Shown in pieces: positions 41,083-51,871 of a DNA stretch of 64,000 nt (the stretch's first letter is position 1; every line of letters starts with the position of its first letter). The notes below the pieces were generated by a model. It was not told where the DNA came from and ran no database searches. It saw nothing but the letters and a program-made list of their open reading frames with translations. The translations under genes were made by a program, and so were the position numbers. Origin of the DNA: Bacillus cytotoxicus (GTDB taxonomy: Bacteria > Bacillota > Bacilli > Bacillales > Bacillaceae_G); assembly GCF_023715645.1 (NCBI RefSeq), contig NZ_JAMBOP010000004.1:1-64000 (forward strand). Reading direction: 5' to 3'.

Positions 41083-42099
41083 TTATTTACGCATTTTTGG
41101 ATCTAACGCATCACGTAAACCATCTGCTAATAAGTTAAATGCTAAAATCAGCATACTAATTACAAACGCTGGAATAAACATCATATGCGGATATGTTTGA
41201 ATTGATTTATATCCATCACTTACTAAAGAACCTAATGATGCTAAAGGCGGTTGAATGCCTAGACCGATGAAGCTTAAGAAAGCTTCTCCAAACACTGCGC
41301 TTGGAATTGTGAACATCGTCATAACAATAATAGAACCCATTAAGTTTGGTACTAAATGTTTTACAATTAATTGTGTATTTGTCGCTCCAAGTGTACGTGA
41401 TGCTAATACGTACTCCTGATTTTTCATTTTCAATACTTGTCCACGCACAACACGTGACATTCCAATCCATCCCGTAAGAGCCATCGCAACTGTAATTGAT
41501 AGAATACCAGGATCCATTACAATTACCATTAAAATTACGATAATTAAGTACGGAATACCATTTAATACTTCCACGAAACGTTGCATGTAGTTATCAACTC
41601 GACCTCCGTAGAATGCAGAGATACCACCGTATGCAACCCCAATAACTAAATCAATTGCCGCTGCTAATAATGCAATATATAAAGATACTCGTGTTCCATC
41701 CCATGTTCTTGTCCAAATGTCACGACCAAGATCATCTGTACCAAACCAGAAATACTCTTTAATATCACGTTTCGCGTACTGATCTACACCATATTGGTCT
41801 ACACCATCAAAAGGCAGCCAGTGAATGTGCTCTAAAACCGGTACTTTCGGCGGTATTTTCGCACGGTCTAAATCTTGATCTTTATAAGAATATTTACTCA
41901 TCATTGGACCAAAAATCGCTAATAGTGCAATGATAGCGAGTATAATTATCCCAAAAACTGCACCTTTATGTTGAAACAAGCGTCTTCTTACATCCGCCCA
42001 AAACTTTACACTTGGACGAGCAATAACTTCATTATCCGTATTGCTGCGATTTGCTGGTTGAAATAAATCTGGCGATATTTTTTGTACATCTTTCATCAT
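41083..42099 (-). CDS. oppC: Oligopeptide ABC transporter permease OppC
   Basis: A 338-residue membrane permease. A cytosolic N-terminal stretch precedes the first helix (AVFGIIILAIIALLAIFGPMM), then a long extracellular loop and five further helices. The EAA motif region GATNTQLIVKHLVPNLMGSIIV, which contacts the ATPase, is clear, as is GRDIWTRTWDGTRVSL. Its start overlaps the oppB end by four bases. It forms the channel with OppB. Confidence 0.94.
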   Translation of the reverse strand: MMKDVQKISPDLFQPANRSNTDNEVIARPSVKFWADVRRRLFQHKGAVFGIIILAIIALLAIFGPMMSKYSYKDQDLDRAKIPPKVPVLEHIHWLPFDGVDQYGVDQYAKRDIKEYFWFGTDDLGRDIWTRTWDGTRVSLYIALLAAAIDLVIGVAYGGISAFYGGRVDNYMQRFVEVLNGIPYLIIVILMVIVMDPGILSITVAMALTGWIGMSRVVRGQVLKMKNQEYVLASRTLGATNTQLIVKHLVPNLMGSIIVMTMFTIPSAVFGEAFLSFIGLGIQPPLASLGSLVSDGYKSIQTYPHMMFIPAFVISMLILAFNLLADGLRDALDPKMRK

Positions 42100-43034
42100 T
42101 TTTTCCCTCCCGCTAAACGAATACGAGGATCAACTACACCGTATAGTACATCGACAATAAAGATAACTAGAATGAAAATCGCACTATAGAACATCGTTGT
42201 GCCCATAATAATTGTATAGTCGTTTAATGGAATAGATTTAACGAACTGTTCCCCTAAACCTGGTACAGCAAATACTTGTTCAATAACAAGTGTTCCTGTC
42301 ATTAAACCTGCAACCATTGGACCTAAAATCGTAATGATCGGAATTAATGCATTTCGCAGTGCATGTTTTACAATAATTACACTTTGACTAATCCCTTTTG
42401 CTTTCGCTGTTAAAATGTAATCTGCTTGCATAACCTCAATTAATTCTGTACGTGCAAAACGAGCAATTGTTGCTGTTACACTTACCGATAATGCAATTGT
42501 TGGTAGGATTGTGTATTCAAATCCTTTCCAAAACGCTACCGGTAACCAACCTAATTTTACTGCTATATAATATTGTAGTAGTGCTGCAAAAACGAATCCG
42601 GGGACCGACATTCCGAGTACCGATATGAAGGTCGCTCCGTAATCAGCCCACGTGTTCGTACGAAGCGCTGCCACAATACCTAGTATTAATCCTATAAAAG
42701 TCCCTAAAACAATTGCTTGAAAACCTAATTGTGCAGATGGACCAATGCGGTCAACAATCATCTCTGTTACTGGACGGTTATCATATTGGAATGATACCCC
42801 TAAGTCCCCTTTAGCTAAATTCCCCATGTAACGTGCATATTGCACTGGTAGCGGATCATTTAATCCATATTTCTCTAAAATGATTTCTTTCTGCGCAGGT
42901 GATAATTTCTCCTGGTTTTTAAGTGGAGAACCTGGCAACAACTTCATTAGAAAGAATGTTAAAGTTGTGATTAAAAATAATGTAATGATCATGTACACGA
43001 AACGTTGTAGTGTATAACGTCCCATAAATAGCAC
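42096..43034 (-). CDS. oppB: Oligopeptide ABC transporter permease OppB
   Basis: A 312-residue permease with six membrane helices. Starts MLFMGRYTLQRFVYMIITLFLITTLTFFLMKLLPGSP, the typical OppB/DppB opening; EAA motif AKGISQSVIIVKHALRNALIPIIT; ending DVLYGVVDPRIRLAGGKK. It is the first gene of the oppBCDF run on the minus strand. In B. subtilis oppA comes first instead. GGAGGTGCT precedes the ATG; the nearly 500-base region upstream must carry the promoter. Confidence 0.94.
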   Translation of the reverse strand: MLFMGRYTLQRFVYMIITLFLITTLTFFLMKLLPGSPLKNQEKLSPAQKEIILEKYGLNDPLPVQYARYMGNLAKGDLGVSFQYDNRPVTEMIVDRIGPSAQLGFQAIVLGTFIGLILGIVAALRTNTWADYGATFISVLGMSVPGFVFAALLQYYIAVKLGWLPVAFWKGFEYTILPTIALSVSVTATIARFARTELIEVMQADYILTAKAKGISQSVIIVKHALRNALIPIITILGPMVAGLMTGTLVIEQVFAVPGLGEQFVKSIPLNDYTIIMGTTMFYSAIFILVIFIVDVLYGVVDPRIRLAGGKK

Positions 43035-43520
43035 CTCCCCATTTTTTCAAAAGCAATTAAGATAGTTTTAAATATTCTTACTATTATCTTTATAAATAAG
43101 AGTATACGCCCATCATAGGCATATACCCTTGAAAACGATGGAATAAATTACACTATTACTACTATTTGTAATAAACCTATTTAAATATGAGATTGAATCT
43201 TGCAAATCAGATTCTCTAATTGCGCATTATGTAGATTCATTTGTGAAAAATTAGAATTAAAAGAATAATCTCCAAGTTTCTACAATTTTCATTATACATA
43301 TAATAAGACGATTGTGAATATAATTTTTTATTTTTTTGTTAAAATTTTTAATTTACAGTGTATTTTATATATTTTTTGTAAAGACAAGACTTAACATTGA
43401 AGTTATCTCATTAAAGGAAAATGCACAATTATATATATTTTTCTAAAAATTCTTTATAGTACACATTATAACTTTTATAGTATAATAATTCTAGTAATAT
43501 TTTTTACGGAGGGGAAGTAT
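43035..43520. other. Long AT-rich gap upstream of oppB
   Basis: About 485 bases without a gene, repeat or terminator-like hairpin. Very AT-rich. Divergent promoters for oppB and for the DUF3899 gene are expected; no operator was recognised by eye. Confidence 0.45.
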
Positions 43521-43892
43521 TTGAATACATTTTTTTCACGTATTAGTATATTAACTGGGAGCACAATTGCGATTTCCGGCGCATATGCCATTATATTTTC
43601 CAATTCTTTTTTGCTGAATTTTGTCAACACGATGTTTTATATTGCTTTACTCTTCATTATTATCGGAGGCTTTATATTTCTATTTCAACAAGGTTTTTTC
43701 AATGTAACAATATATGCTTTTAAAAAATTAGGTCGGTCCAATAAAAAGTTCGAATCTTTAATTGAGGGAGAAGAAGAAACTGATCCGAAAGAAAGACTAT
43801 ATCGAACGTATTCCTTTGCATGGACATACCCTATCCTAATTACTGGTATCATATTAGCCGCTTTATCAAGTATTATAAGTTTTGCAGTTTAA
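43521..43892 (+). CDS. DUF3899-type membrane protein
   Basis: A 123-residue membrane protein with helices at about residues 9-28, 35-56 and 100-121, and a charged cytosolic loop (KKLGRSNKKFESLIEGEEETDPKERLYRTYSF). The pattern agrees with DUF3899 proteins of bacilli; function unknown. It starts at TTG 43521 with GGAGGGG six bases upstream, an uncommon but well-supported start. It stands alone between the opp operon and trpS. Confidence 0.75.
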   Translation: MNTFFSRISILTGSTIAISGAYAIIFSNSFLLNFVNTMFYIALLFIIIGGFIFLFQQGFFNVTIYAFKKLGRSNKKFESLIEGEEETDPKERLYRTYSFAWTYPILITGIILAALSSIISFAV

Positions 43893-43903
43893 ATATATAA
43901 ATC

Positions 43904-43945
43904 GTAACTACTCAGTCACTTTATGAAAAAAAGGCAGAAAAGCAT
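43904..43945 (-). repeat. Solo end of the inverted-end composite repeat
   Basis: GTAACTACTCAGTCACTTTATG then AAAAAAAGGCAGAAAA is the reverse of the right end seen at 60590-60624. The rest of the element is missing. Confidence 0.6.
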
Positions 43946-44021
43946 TTTTAATTTGATTTATATATATAATTTGCAAACCGTTTATTGTATGGTATAATAA
44001 TACAAAATTTTTATACGTATG

Positions 44022-44258
44022 CAATGAGAAAGAAGAGTACATATTGAGGCAATTTCAGAGAGCTTGTGGTTGGTGCGAACAAGTAATTGAGCAATATGGA
44101 ATGGGCTTTTGAGCACCAAACCGAAACATTTCAGGAGTAGGATTTGGCGTCACATCCAACGTTACAATGGATACAGAGATTTTGCGTTTGCAAAATAATT
44201 AGGGTGGTACCGCGGTCCATTCGTCCCTATTTTTAGGGATGAATGGGCTTTTTTTATT
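44022..44258 (+). promoter_or_regulatory. T-box riboswitch, tryptophan type
   Basis: Leader with AGAAGAGTAC at the stem I base, AGAGAGCTTGTGGTTGG...AACAAG, a specifier candidate UGG (Trp) at 44102-44104 within GAATGGGC, the T-box AGGGTGGTACCGCG at 44201-44214 and a terminator (CCATTCGTCCCT / AGGGATGAATGG plus seven T) ending near 44256. Uncharged tRNA-Trp should stabilise the antiterminator and let trpS be transcribed. Confidence 0.92.
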
Positions 44259-44370
44259 GGAAAAGCGGAAGCGGCTTGCTCAGAATCGCAGGGCGTTGGA
44301 GTTCCCGACTGAGAGGTGCTTTTTACCTCGCAGCCACCGAACAGTCTAACCGCTGGAACTAGACATCTAA
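44259..44370 (+). repeat. GC-rich repeat (type 3), copy 1
   Basis: AAAAGCGGAAGCGGCTTGCTC, AGGGCGTTGGAGTTCCCGAC, GAGGTGCTTTTTACCTCG and ACCGCTGGAACTAGACATCT. Ends pair (AGCGG / CCGCT), with an inner GAGGTGC / ACCTC hairpin. Close to copy 4. Confidence 0.75.
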
Positions 44371-44493
44371 GAAAAGCGCAAGCGGCTCGTTCAGACTGCG
44401 AGGGGGATGGAGCTCCTGACGTAGAGGTGCTTTTTACCTCGCAGGAAGGCGCGAAGCCACCGAACAGTCTAGTCGCTGGAGCTAGACATCTCG
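44371..44493 (+). repeat. GC-rich repeat (type 3), copy 2
   Basis: AAAAGCGCAAGCGGCTCGTTC, GATGGAGCTCCTGACG, GAGGTGCTTTTTACCTCGCAG and GTCGCTGGAGCTAGACATCT. Directly follows copy 1, in the trpS leader. Confidence 0.75.
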
Positions 44494-44532
44494 AAACGTA
44501 CAAGTCCCCCGCTCAAAACCATCAAACGTTAG

Positions 44533-45582
<1,050 letters not shown>

Positions 45583-45708
45583 GAAGAAAAGCGGAGCCGA
45601 CTGTTTAGGCCTGTTGGCTAAGGTTCTTTCACACAGAAGGTGCTTTTTACCTTCTCGTGTGGAAGGTTCTTAGACACGAGGGCCTAGGAGGCGGAGCTGG
45701 ACATCTCG
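45583..45708 (+). repeat. GC-rich repeat (type 3), copy 3
   Basis: AAAAGCGGAGCCGACTGTTTAGG, AGAAGGTGCTTTTTACCTTCT, a long CACACGAGAA-type stem, and GGCGGAGCTGGACATCT. The most diverged of the four, with its own paired arms. Confidence 0.65.
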
Positions 45709-45852
45709 AAAAGCGCAAGCGGCTTGCTCAGAATCGCAGGGCGTTGGAGCTCCCGACAGAGAGGTGCTTTTTACCTCGACCGAGGGAGCGAAACGACCGG
45801 AGATTCTAGCCGCTGGAGCTGGACATCTGAGAAAAGCGGAAGCGGCTCGCCC
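45709..45852 (+). repeat. GC-rich repeat (type 3), copy 4 plus partial unit
   Basis: CGAAAAGCGCAAGCGGCTTGCTC, AGGGCGTTGGAGCTCCCGAC, GAGGTGCTTTTTACCTCG, AGCCGCTGGAGCTGGACATCT, then the opening of a further unit (AAAAGCGGAAGCGGCTCG). Nearly identical in its left half to copy 1 on the other side of trpS. Confidence 0.75.
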
Positions 45853-45889
45853 TCTTCCTTGTCAAATTTCGTCGAAGAATCTTTATTCC

Positions 45890-45996
45890 ATGTCGAAGCG
45901 CCGATATATTTGAAAAAGCGCCGATAAATGTCCCATTTGCGTCGATATATTGAAAAAAGCGCCGATAAACGCAGCACTTCCGCCGATATCTTAGCG
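45890..45996 (+). repeat. Short GCGCCGATA-type repeats
   Basis: GAAGCGCCGATATATTTGA, AAAAGCGCCGATAAATG, GCGTCGATATATTGAAAA, AAGCGCCGATAAACG and CGCCGATATC recur at short distance. Non-coding on both strands; role unknown. Confidence 0.6.
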
Positions 45997-46005
45997 GACA
46001 CACAA

Positions 46006-46051
46006 AAAGGAATGATCCAAAGGGCCATATGTGCCTTTTGGATCATTCCTT
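46006..46051. terminator. Terminator of yjbA (bidirectional)
   Basis: AAAGGAATGATCCAAA / TTTGGATCATTCCTTT with an inner GGGC/GTGCC pairing; about 15 stem pairs. Confidence 0.9.
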
Positions 46052-46798
46052 TTAATTTACCTTTTGTTCATTTTCCATTTCCCACAACTTTTCAAAGAAC
46101 GGTTGTCCTCTTACAAGTCGCTCGCAAAGCTGTTCATGTTTATCTGACCATCCGTGCTTTGCTTCTTCATATAAGCGATTCCATACTTCTTCGAATGGCA
46201 AATGTTGTACAGCTAGATATGCTGCTGGATCCCATTCTGTAAACCAATAGCGAATTTCCGCTGGATTTTTCGTTGTATGTAGCTGATCTAGTGCCATAAA
46301 GAGCAGTTGTTTTAATTGTCGTTCTTTCCGTGTTAATCCATTCATCATATGCGGGGAAGGTGATAAAATATGATGTTCCTTTTGCGGTGATTCCCCTTCA
46401 AAATCATACGATTCTGCCTGTACGTTTTCTACCATTTCATACACCATTTGCTCTTGTCTTGGAATCAGCCTGCTTTTCCGGATTGGAATGTTGTATCCAA
46501 TTGTATCAATCGCAATGATTCCTTTTCCATCTGATACAACAAAACAATATTCCTGCTGCAGCCGTTCATGATTTTTTCGGATATACGCCTTATGATGTAC
46601 GTCTTCCATTAGCCTTTGCGGAAGTTCTAGCAATTCGTTCTCGATGTAATGATATAATGTGGAATCTACTTTTACTAATGGTACTTGATCTAACAATTCA
46701 ATCGTATCATCCTTCCGCCATTCATAAAAATGACAGACGTTATACCCGTTTTCTTCACCTTCAAACCAATTTACCCATACATCATGCAGATATAACAT
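46052..46798 (-). CDS. yjbA: UPF0736 protein YjbA
   Basis: A 248-residue soluble protein resembling YjbA (UPF0736/DUF3603) of bacilli. Characteristic text includes the start [56 protein letters not shown] and WFTEWDP. No enzymatic motif is evident and function is unknown. It lies near trpS as in B. subtilis. The ATG has AGGGGTAAGC before it, a moderate site. Confidence 0.85.
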   Translation of the reverse strand: MLYLHDVWVNWFEGEENGYNVCHFYEWRKDDTIELLDQVPLVKVDSTLYHYIENELLELPQRLMEDVHHKAYIRKNHERLQQEYCFVVSDGKGIIAIDTIGYNIPIRKSRLIPRQEQMVYEMVENVQAESYDFEGESPQKEHHILSPSPHMMNGLTRKERQLKQLLFMALDQLHTTKNPAEIRYWFTEWDPAAYLAVQHLPFEEVWNRLYEEAKHGWSDKHEQLCERLVRGQPFFEKLWEMENEQKVN

Positions 46799-46984
46799 TG
46801 CTTACCCCTCACTTCACAACTGTTTGTAAATCTCATTATGGTCATCTTTCGTAAAATTTATTCCAAGAGAGGAAATATATTCTTTTTAATTAATTTCTTC
46901 ATCATCCTCTATCTTTCATGCTTATTCAGTGGAATTTTTCTTCACCCTCTACTGATGGTTCTCTTGGAATTTTGAAGTGATGGG

Positions 46985-47779
46985 TTATGCAGTATAAAAG
47001 GACAATGCCCCTTCTAAAATAGCTTTCGCTTCCATTCCTAATAAAGTAGTCGTATTCCATTGCTTACGCTCTACACAATCTTTCACAATGTGAAATCCTA
47101 CAGCATACCCAAGCATTTCCGGATAAAATAATCCTCTTCCATTTAACAATGTATCGTGCTCACGCGTCCCTCGTTGTATCTCCTGCTTACCTTGAATATA
47201 CCGACGCCAAAGCTTAATTGCCTCTTCTTTGTTGTAATAAGATACCCACGGTGCATAGTAATGTTCCCCATATCGTTCATACACCGCATATTCTGCCAAT
47301 CCCTCCATCATCATTGTATCTAAGATGGTATACGCTTCTTCTTTCCTCTCACTTGCATGAATGCGGCATATATGATGATATTCATGAGTAAGCAATGCCT
47401 TTAGCTCAGCAATCGAATTTTGTGAACTTACAAATAAAAACAAAGCATTTCGCATTGCTAATCCTGCTTTGCCGTTATATTCCTGTTGAACAGTGCGATT
47501 ATACGGATCTGATAACAAAATAAATATCGGTATATTTGGCCCATTTAACCATTCCTGCAGTTTTTTATATTCTACCGCCAATTGCTCCCATACTCGTTCT
47601 TTTTGCAATCTGTCTATTTCTTTCTCGCCACCTGCTACCGGGCGAAACATTCCTTTTGATACAAGAAATCGATACAACGTTTCTTTTTGGAGCGGAATAT
47701 ACTTTGTAAACTTCTCACAAAGTATTTCCGGCTCTTGATAATGCGTACGCATCAACTCGGCCGTCTTAATTACTCCCAC
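46985..47779 (-). CDS. yjaZ: DUF2268-type putative zinc protease YjaZ
   Basis: A 264-residue protein with LLTHEYHHICRIH, an HExxH zinc-protease motif, followed by MMMEGLAEYAVYERYG with a likely third-ligand Glu, as in the DUF2268 family. Substrate unknown. It may be cytosolic, since no signal peptide is seen. The start is ambiguous: GTG 47779 has AAAGGAG ten bases upstream, while a GTG three codons earlier almost touches the site. The gene is followed by yjbA about 190 bases on. B. subtilis yjaZ lies in the same region near fabF. Confidence 0.82.
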   Translation of the reverse strand: MGVIKTAELMRTHYQEPEILCEKFTKYIPLQKETLYRFLVSKGMFRPVAGGEKEIDRLQKERVWEQLAVEYKKLQEWLNGPNIPIFILLSDPYNRTVQQEYNGKAGLAMRNALFLFVSSQNSIAELKALLTHEYHHICRIHASERKEEAYTILDTMMMEGLAEYAVYERYGEHYYAPWVSYYNKEEAIKLWRRYIQGKQEIQRGTREHDTLLNGRGLFYPEMLGYAVGFHIVKDCVERKQWNTTTLLGMEAKAILEGALSFYTA

Positions 47780-47872
47780 CTCTCCCACTCTCCTTTCGTT
47801 CCATACATATGCAACGAAACGAAAGAAAGCAATAAAAAATACAGATTTTCATCAATGTCATTGAAAAAAGCC

Positions 47873-47921
47873 ATAAAAAAGAAGATAACCATCCACTATA
47901 TGGACGATTATCTTCCTTTCA
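47873..47921. terminator. Hairpin upstream of yjaZ, downstream side of fab region
   Basis: GAAGATAACCATCCA-CTATA-TGGACGATTATCTTC stem with A-run before and TTTC after. It may end a transcript from the fabF side or be an isolated hairpin. Confidence 0.55.
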
Positions 47922-48037
47922 AATTCTATATATTCAATTGAACTTTTATTTTGTTTTTGAGTGGACAACTTGCTGCTACGTACAGCAAGTTGCTCTCGAT
48001 CGTCTCAAAAGAAGGGTTTTCAATTCATACTTATTTG

Positions 48038-48265
48038 GTAACTACTCAGTCATACATTTCACTGGAAAGTTATTTTCATGTTTCAGCATCTAGATTGCTG
48101 TTACGACGATAAAAATGGCAATGCAAATCGCTACCTTTTTTTGTTTTAAAACGCCAGATGTGGCAGGAAAAGGCCCTGACCGCGCCTAGCAAGGCCAGGT
48201 GCTCTCTCCAACCTAAAAAGAAAGTGGTTTTCTGCCTTTTTTTCATAGCGTGACTAAGTAGTTAC
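48038..48265. repeat. Composite repeat: inverted ends around a bcr-like core, copy B
   Basis: GTAACTACTCAGTCA and TGACTAAGTAGTTAC are inverted ends 228 bases apart. The core carries TTTGTTTTAAAACGCCAG, GTGGCAGGAAAAGGCCCTGACC, GCCAGGTGCTCTC and AAAAAGAAAGTGG. It lies just after fabF. Confidence 0.78.
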
Positions 48266-48266
48266 C

Positions 48267-49505
48267 TTATTTATATTCTTTAAATACTAATGCTGCGTTA
48301 TGACCACCAAAACCTAATGAGTTACTTAATACAGCACGTACTGTTTGTTGTCTTGCTTGATTTGGTACACAATCTAAATCACAATCTGGATCTGGTGTTT
48401 CGTAGTTAATTGTTGGAGGAACAATGCCATCTGTAATTGTTTTCACAGATATAATTGCTTCTACCGCACCAGCTGCGCCTAATAAGTGTCCTGTCATTGA
48501 TTTTGTTGAGCTTACCGCTACTTTATATGCATGCTCACCAAATACTTCTTTAATTGCCATCGTTTCATATTTTTCATTCGCTTCTGTACTTGTACCGTGC
48601 GCATTAATGTAATCAATATCTTCCGGCTGAAGACCTGATTCTTCTAACGCTTGACGCATCGCACGAACGCCGCCTTCACCGCCAGGAGCTGGAAGTGTAA
48701 TATGGAATGCATCACCTGTTGCTCCGTATCCAACGATTTCAGCATAAATATGTGCACCGCGCGCTAACGCATGCTCTAATTCTTCTAATACAAGAATCCC
48801 TGCTCCTTCTCCCATTACGAAGCCGCTTCGGTTTTTATCGAACGGGCGACAAGCAGTTGCTGGATCTTCATTAAATGTTAATGCTTTAGCTGAACAAAAT
48901 CCAGCAACCGCCATGTTTGCTAATGGCGCTTCTGCTCCGCCTGTAATCATTGCATCTGCATCCCCGCGCTGAATCACTTTAAATGCATCACCAATAGAAT
49001 GTGCACCTGATGCACAAGCTGTTACTGTACATGTATTAATCCCTTTTGCACCTAATGCGATGGACACTTGACCTGCAGCCATATCAGGAATCATCATCGG
49101 TACGAGAAATGGGCTAACGCGGCGTGCGCCTTTTTCCATAAAGATTTTGAACTGCTCTTCGTATGTTTCCATACCACCGATTCCAGAGCCAATCCATACA
49201 CCAATGCGAGGGCCGTTTTCTTCAGTAATTTCTAACTTTGCATCTTCCACAGCCATTTTTGAAGCTGCTACTGCATATTGTGTAAAGCGGTCCATACGAC
49301 GCGCTTCTTTTTTATCAATATATTTTTCCACTTCAAAGTCATTAATTTCCGCTGCTACTTTCACAGGAAATCGCTCTGCATCTAAGCGTGTAAGACGTCC
49401 AATTCCAGATACACCATTTTTAATATTTTCCCAAGCAGTTTCAACATCCGTTCCTACCGGAGTAACTGCTCCTAATCCTGTAACTACAACACGCTTTTTT
49501 TCCAT
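48267..49505 (-). CDS. fabF: 3-oxoacyl-ACP synthase II (FabF)
   Basis: A 412-residue condensing enzyme extending acyl-ACP with malonyl-ACP. Active-site Cys in [13 protein letters not shown], then the two His in [14 protein letters not shown] and [18 protein letters not shown], and a [11 protein letters not shown] end. ATG 49505 was chosen, with AAAGGAGTG about ten bases before; a GTG seven codons upstream overlaps that site. It follows fabH by 28 bases, so they form an operon under a FapR-type site. A bcr-like composite repeat lies right downstream; no standard terminator is obvious there. Confidence 0.96.
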   Translation of the reverse strand: MEKKRVVVTGLGAVTPVGTDVETAWENIKNGVSGIGRLTRLDAERFPVKVAAEINDFEVEKYIDKKEARRMDRFTQYAVAASKMAVEDAKLEITEENGPRIGVWIGSGIGGMETYEEQFKIFMEKGARRVSPFLVPMMIPDMAAGQVSIALGAKGINTCTVTACASGAHSIGDAFKVIQRGDADAMITGGAEAPLANMAVAGFCSAKALTFNEDPATACRPFDKNRSGFVMGEGAGILVLEELEHALARGAHIYAEIVGYGATGDAFHITLPAPGGEGGVRAMRQALEESGLQPEDIDYINAHGTSTEANEKYETMAIKEVFGEHAYKVAVSSTKSMTGHLLGAAGAVEAIISVKTITDGIVPPTINYETPDPDCDLDCVPNQARQQTVRAVLSNSLGFGGHNAALVFKEYK

Positions 49506-49533
49506 ACAAAATACACTCCTTTTCACTCAGTCT

Positions 49534-50466
49534 TTATTTACCCCAACGAAGAGCAACTGCTCCCCATGTTAATCCGCCGCCAAAACCAACTAATATGATA
49601 AGATCACCATCTTGAATACGTCCATTTTGCAACTCTTCTACTATCGCAATCGGAATTGAAGAAGCTGACGTATTCCCAAACTTGGCAATTGTCGTACTCA
49701 TTTTTTCTTGCGGTAAATTTAGCCGCTCTCTCGCTGATTCCATAATACGAATATTTGCTTGATGAGGCACTAAAAAGTCAACATCTTCTTTCGTAAGACC
49801 CGCTTTTTCTAAAACGCGAAGGCATGAATCACCAAGTTGACGAACAGCAAACTTAAAGACTTCTCTGCCATTCATCATAACATATTCATCTAAATAAAGG
49901 TGCTTAGCACCACTTCCATCCGCTCCTAATTCAAACGAAAGAATACCTTTTCCTTCTGAAACAGCTCCTATAACGACAGCGCCTGCCCCGTCTCCAAATA
50001 GAACCGCTGTATTTCGGTCATTCCAATCTACAATTTTAGATAATTTATCGCTACCAACTACTAATATATTTTTATAAGTCCCCGTTTGAATAAATTGTTG
50101 TGCTGTAATCATTCCATACATAAAACCAGCACACGCTGCACCTAAATCCATCGCTGCTGCATGCTTTGCCCCGATTTCTTCTTGAACTACACAAGCAACC
50201 GCTGGAAACGAACGGTCTGGTGTTACTGTCGCAACTAAAATAAGATCAATTTCTTCTCCGCTCATTCCTGCATCTTCAAGTGCTTTTTTTGCAGCTTTTA
50301 CAGCCATATGTGAAGTATCTATTGTATCATCAGCAATTCGTCTTTCTTCAATTCCTGTTCTTGTTCGAATCCATTCATCAGATGTATCCACTATTTTCTC
50401 TAAGTCGTGGTTTGTGACAACTTTTTCTGGCACATATCTACCGATCCCTAAAATGCCTACATTCAC
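49534..50466 (-). CDS. fabH: 3-oxoacyl-ACP synthase III (FabH)
   Basis: A 310-residue initiating ketosynthase that condenses acyl-CoA primers with malonyl-ACP; in Bacillus it prefers branched primers. Catalytic triad visible: Cys in [10 protein letters not shown], His in VPHQANIRI and Asn in KFGNTSASS. It starts at GTG 50466 with GGAGGGTTGCC upstream. Bacilli often carry two fabH genes, and this is the one linked to fabF. Upstream lies a FapR-like operator. Confidence 0.96.
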   Translation of the reverse strand: MNVGILGIGRYVPEKVVTNHDLEKIVDTSDEWIRTRTGIEERRIADDTIDTSHMAVKAAKKALEDAGMSGEEIDLILVATVTPDRSFPAVACVVQEEIGAKHAAAMDLGAACAGFMYGMITAQQFIQTGTYKNILVVGSDKLSKIVDWNDRNTAVLFGDGAGAVVIGAVSEGKGILSFELGADGSGAKHLYLDEYVMMNGREVFKFAVRQLGDSCLRVLEKAGLTKEDVDFLVPHQANIRIMESARERLNLPQEKMSTTIAKFGNTSASSIPIAIVEELQNGRIQDGDLIILVGFGGGLTWGAVALRWGK

Positions 50467-50494
50467 AAGGCAACCCTCCGATTTATATCAATTC

Positions 50495-50511
50495 TTATGA
50501 CTTGGTACTAA
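50495..50511. promoter_or_regulatory. FapR-type operator before fabH
   Basis: TTATGACTTGGTACTAA; on the minus strand TTAGTACCAAGTCATAA, a near match to the FapR palindrome and about 30 bases before the fabH start. Same motif class as before fabI. Confidence 0.78.
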
Positions 50512-50532
50512 TTTTAAATGATAAGCTCCCTT

Positions 50533-50727
50533 TTGTCTATATATAAATCCACTTTGATTTACTAACGTACAAATCCCTGCTATGAAGGATACAAGATAAC
50601 CGCCATACCAAACAAAAAGGAACCTGCCACTTTCTCCCTCCCTTTGTTCAAACATCGCATGTGACAGAAAAAGGCACGGACAGACGCTCAGGGCCAGCTA
50701 AAAAAAAGAGGGTTTAGATCGTTCTTT
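50533..50727 (+). repeat. bcr-like interspersed repeat, tandem copy 1
   Basis: TATATATAAATCCACTTTGATTTAC, AACAAAAAGGAACC, CATGTGACAGAAAAAGG, GGGCCAGCTAAAAAAAAGAGG and the TTTCAACACACAAG junction to the next copy. Confidence 0.75.
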
Positions 50728-50900
50728 CAACACACAAGCCACCGCCATACCAAACAAAAAGGAACCCGCTACTCTCTTCCTTCCTTCTGTTTTAAATCTC
50801 GCACGTGGCAGAAAAAGGAACTGACCACCACTACGCATAGCCAGACGCTCTCGCCCAGCTAAAAAAAGGGGGTTTAGATCGTTGTTTTAAACCACATTCA
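50728..50900 (+). repeat. bcr-like interspersed repeat, tandem copy 2
   Basis: CACAAGCCACCGCC, AACAAAAAGGAACCCGC, GTGGCAGAAAAAGGAACTGACC, GCCAGACGCTCTCGCCCAG and AAAAAAAGGGGGTTTAGATCG, sharing this last block with the preceding copy. Confidence 0.75.
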
Positions 50901-50909
50901 CATATAATG

Positions 50910-51785
50910 TCAATTTGTTATTTTATAGTACATTGCCACCCTTTCCCGAAAATCACGAAAATCCGGATACAGTTTTAAATTAGACAACATCCCTTGAATA
51001 ACCGGAACGCGCGAATGATCCAATTTCATTTCTGACTCTAGTACATCTAGCGTAACCATTAATTCCTCATTTCCTACTTGACCTACTAGTGTATGTTTTA
51101 ACTTAATAATTTCATTTATAAATAATTCTTCCTTATGCCCATTCACTTCATTCGTATTGCACAAATAATGATTGAGCTCTTGCTCTACAACGACTGGTTC
51201 TTCTTTTGAACGTTGCAACCCAGCAATGATATCATCCATTCTCTTTAAGATAAATTTTGCCGTATACGATATATCTAAATTTACCATGTTAAAGATAATT
51301 AACTCTAAATATGCATTTGATATTCCTTCTAGCATAATAATTAAGTCAACAAGATAAGGGGTAATCTCTTCCCCGTAAATAGACAGTAAATTATTTCGAT
51401 AAAAAGCATGTGATTCTATTTTCATCCTCGACATAAATGCTTCTACTTCCTTATTAAAAGGAATTACATTTTCTCTCATACACATAATAATAAATTCTTT
51501 TTTTTGTTGTAGTTCGTAAAACTGACAGTACAATTGCTTTTCAAACTTCTCACGCGGAAGTAATGATTCTTTTTCGAAATCCATTAGTTTATTTTGAATT
51601 CGATCGTAGTAATACTCTAGCGCTGCCAACACTAACTTATCTTTCGATTTAAAATGCAAATAAAAAGCACCTTTCGAAATGCCGCACTCTGTTGCAATTT
51701 CTTGAATAGACGTTGCAGTCACGCCCTTCATCGCAAATAATTTAATTGCCGATTCAATAATTAACCGCTCTTTTTCCTTCATCAT
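50910..51785 (-). CDS. TetR/AcrR-family regulator
   Basis: A 291-residue regulator, longer than the usual 190-220. N-terminal helix-turn-helix in RLIIESAIKLFAMKGVTATSIQEIATECGISKGAFYLHFKSKDKLVLAAL (residues 6-56); the rest is helical ligand or dimer domain, with an added C-terminal region of about 80 residues. It is divergent from the RND exporter at 51950, and three similar palindromes lie between them, so local repression of the exporter and itself is likely. B. subtilis yerO-yerP(swrC) has the same layout. AGGGGAGA precedes ATG 51785 (the next ATG codon is also possible). Confidence 0.9.
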   Translation of the reverse strand: MMKEKERLIIESAIKLFAMKGVTATSIQEIATECGISKGAFYLHFKSKDKLVLAALEYYYDRIQNKLMDFEKESLLPREKFEKQLYCQFYELQQKKEFIIMCMRENVIPFNKEVEAFMSRMKIESHAFYRNNLLSIYGEEITPYLVDLIIMLEGISNAYLELIIFNMVNLDISYTAKFILKRMDDIIAGLQRSKEEPVVVEQELNHYLCNTNEVNGHKEELFINEIIKLKHTLVGQVGNEELMVTLDVLESEMKLDHSRVPVIQGMLSNLKLYPDFRDFRERVAMYYKITN

Positions 51786-51820
51786 TTTTCTCCCCTAAAA
51801 AAACACTCTTATCCGCATTA

Positions 51821-51834
51821 TGACTCATCAGTCA
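51821..51834. promoter_or_regulatory. Palindrome 1, likely TetR operator
   Basis: TGACTCATCAGTCA, imperfect 14-base palindrome, about 35 bases upstream of the TetR gene start. Same consensus TGACYNATNAGTCA as the next two sites. Confidence 0.65.
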
Positions 51835-51871
51835 AAAATTGCAAGTAGTTCACAGTATTTTACCTTTTTCG

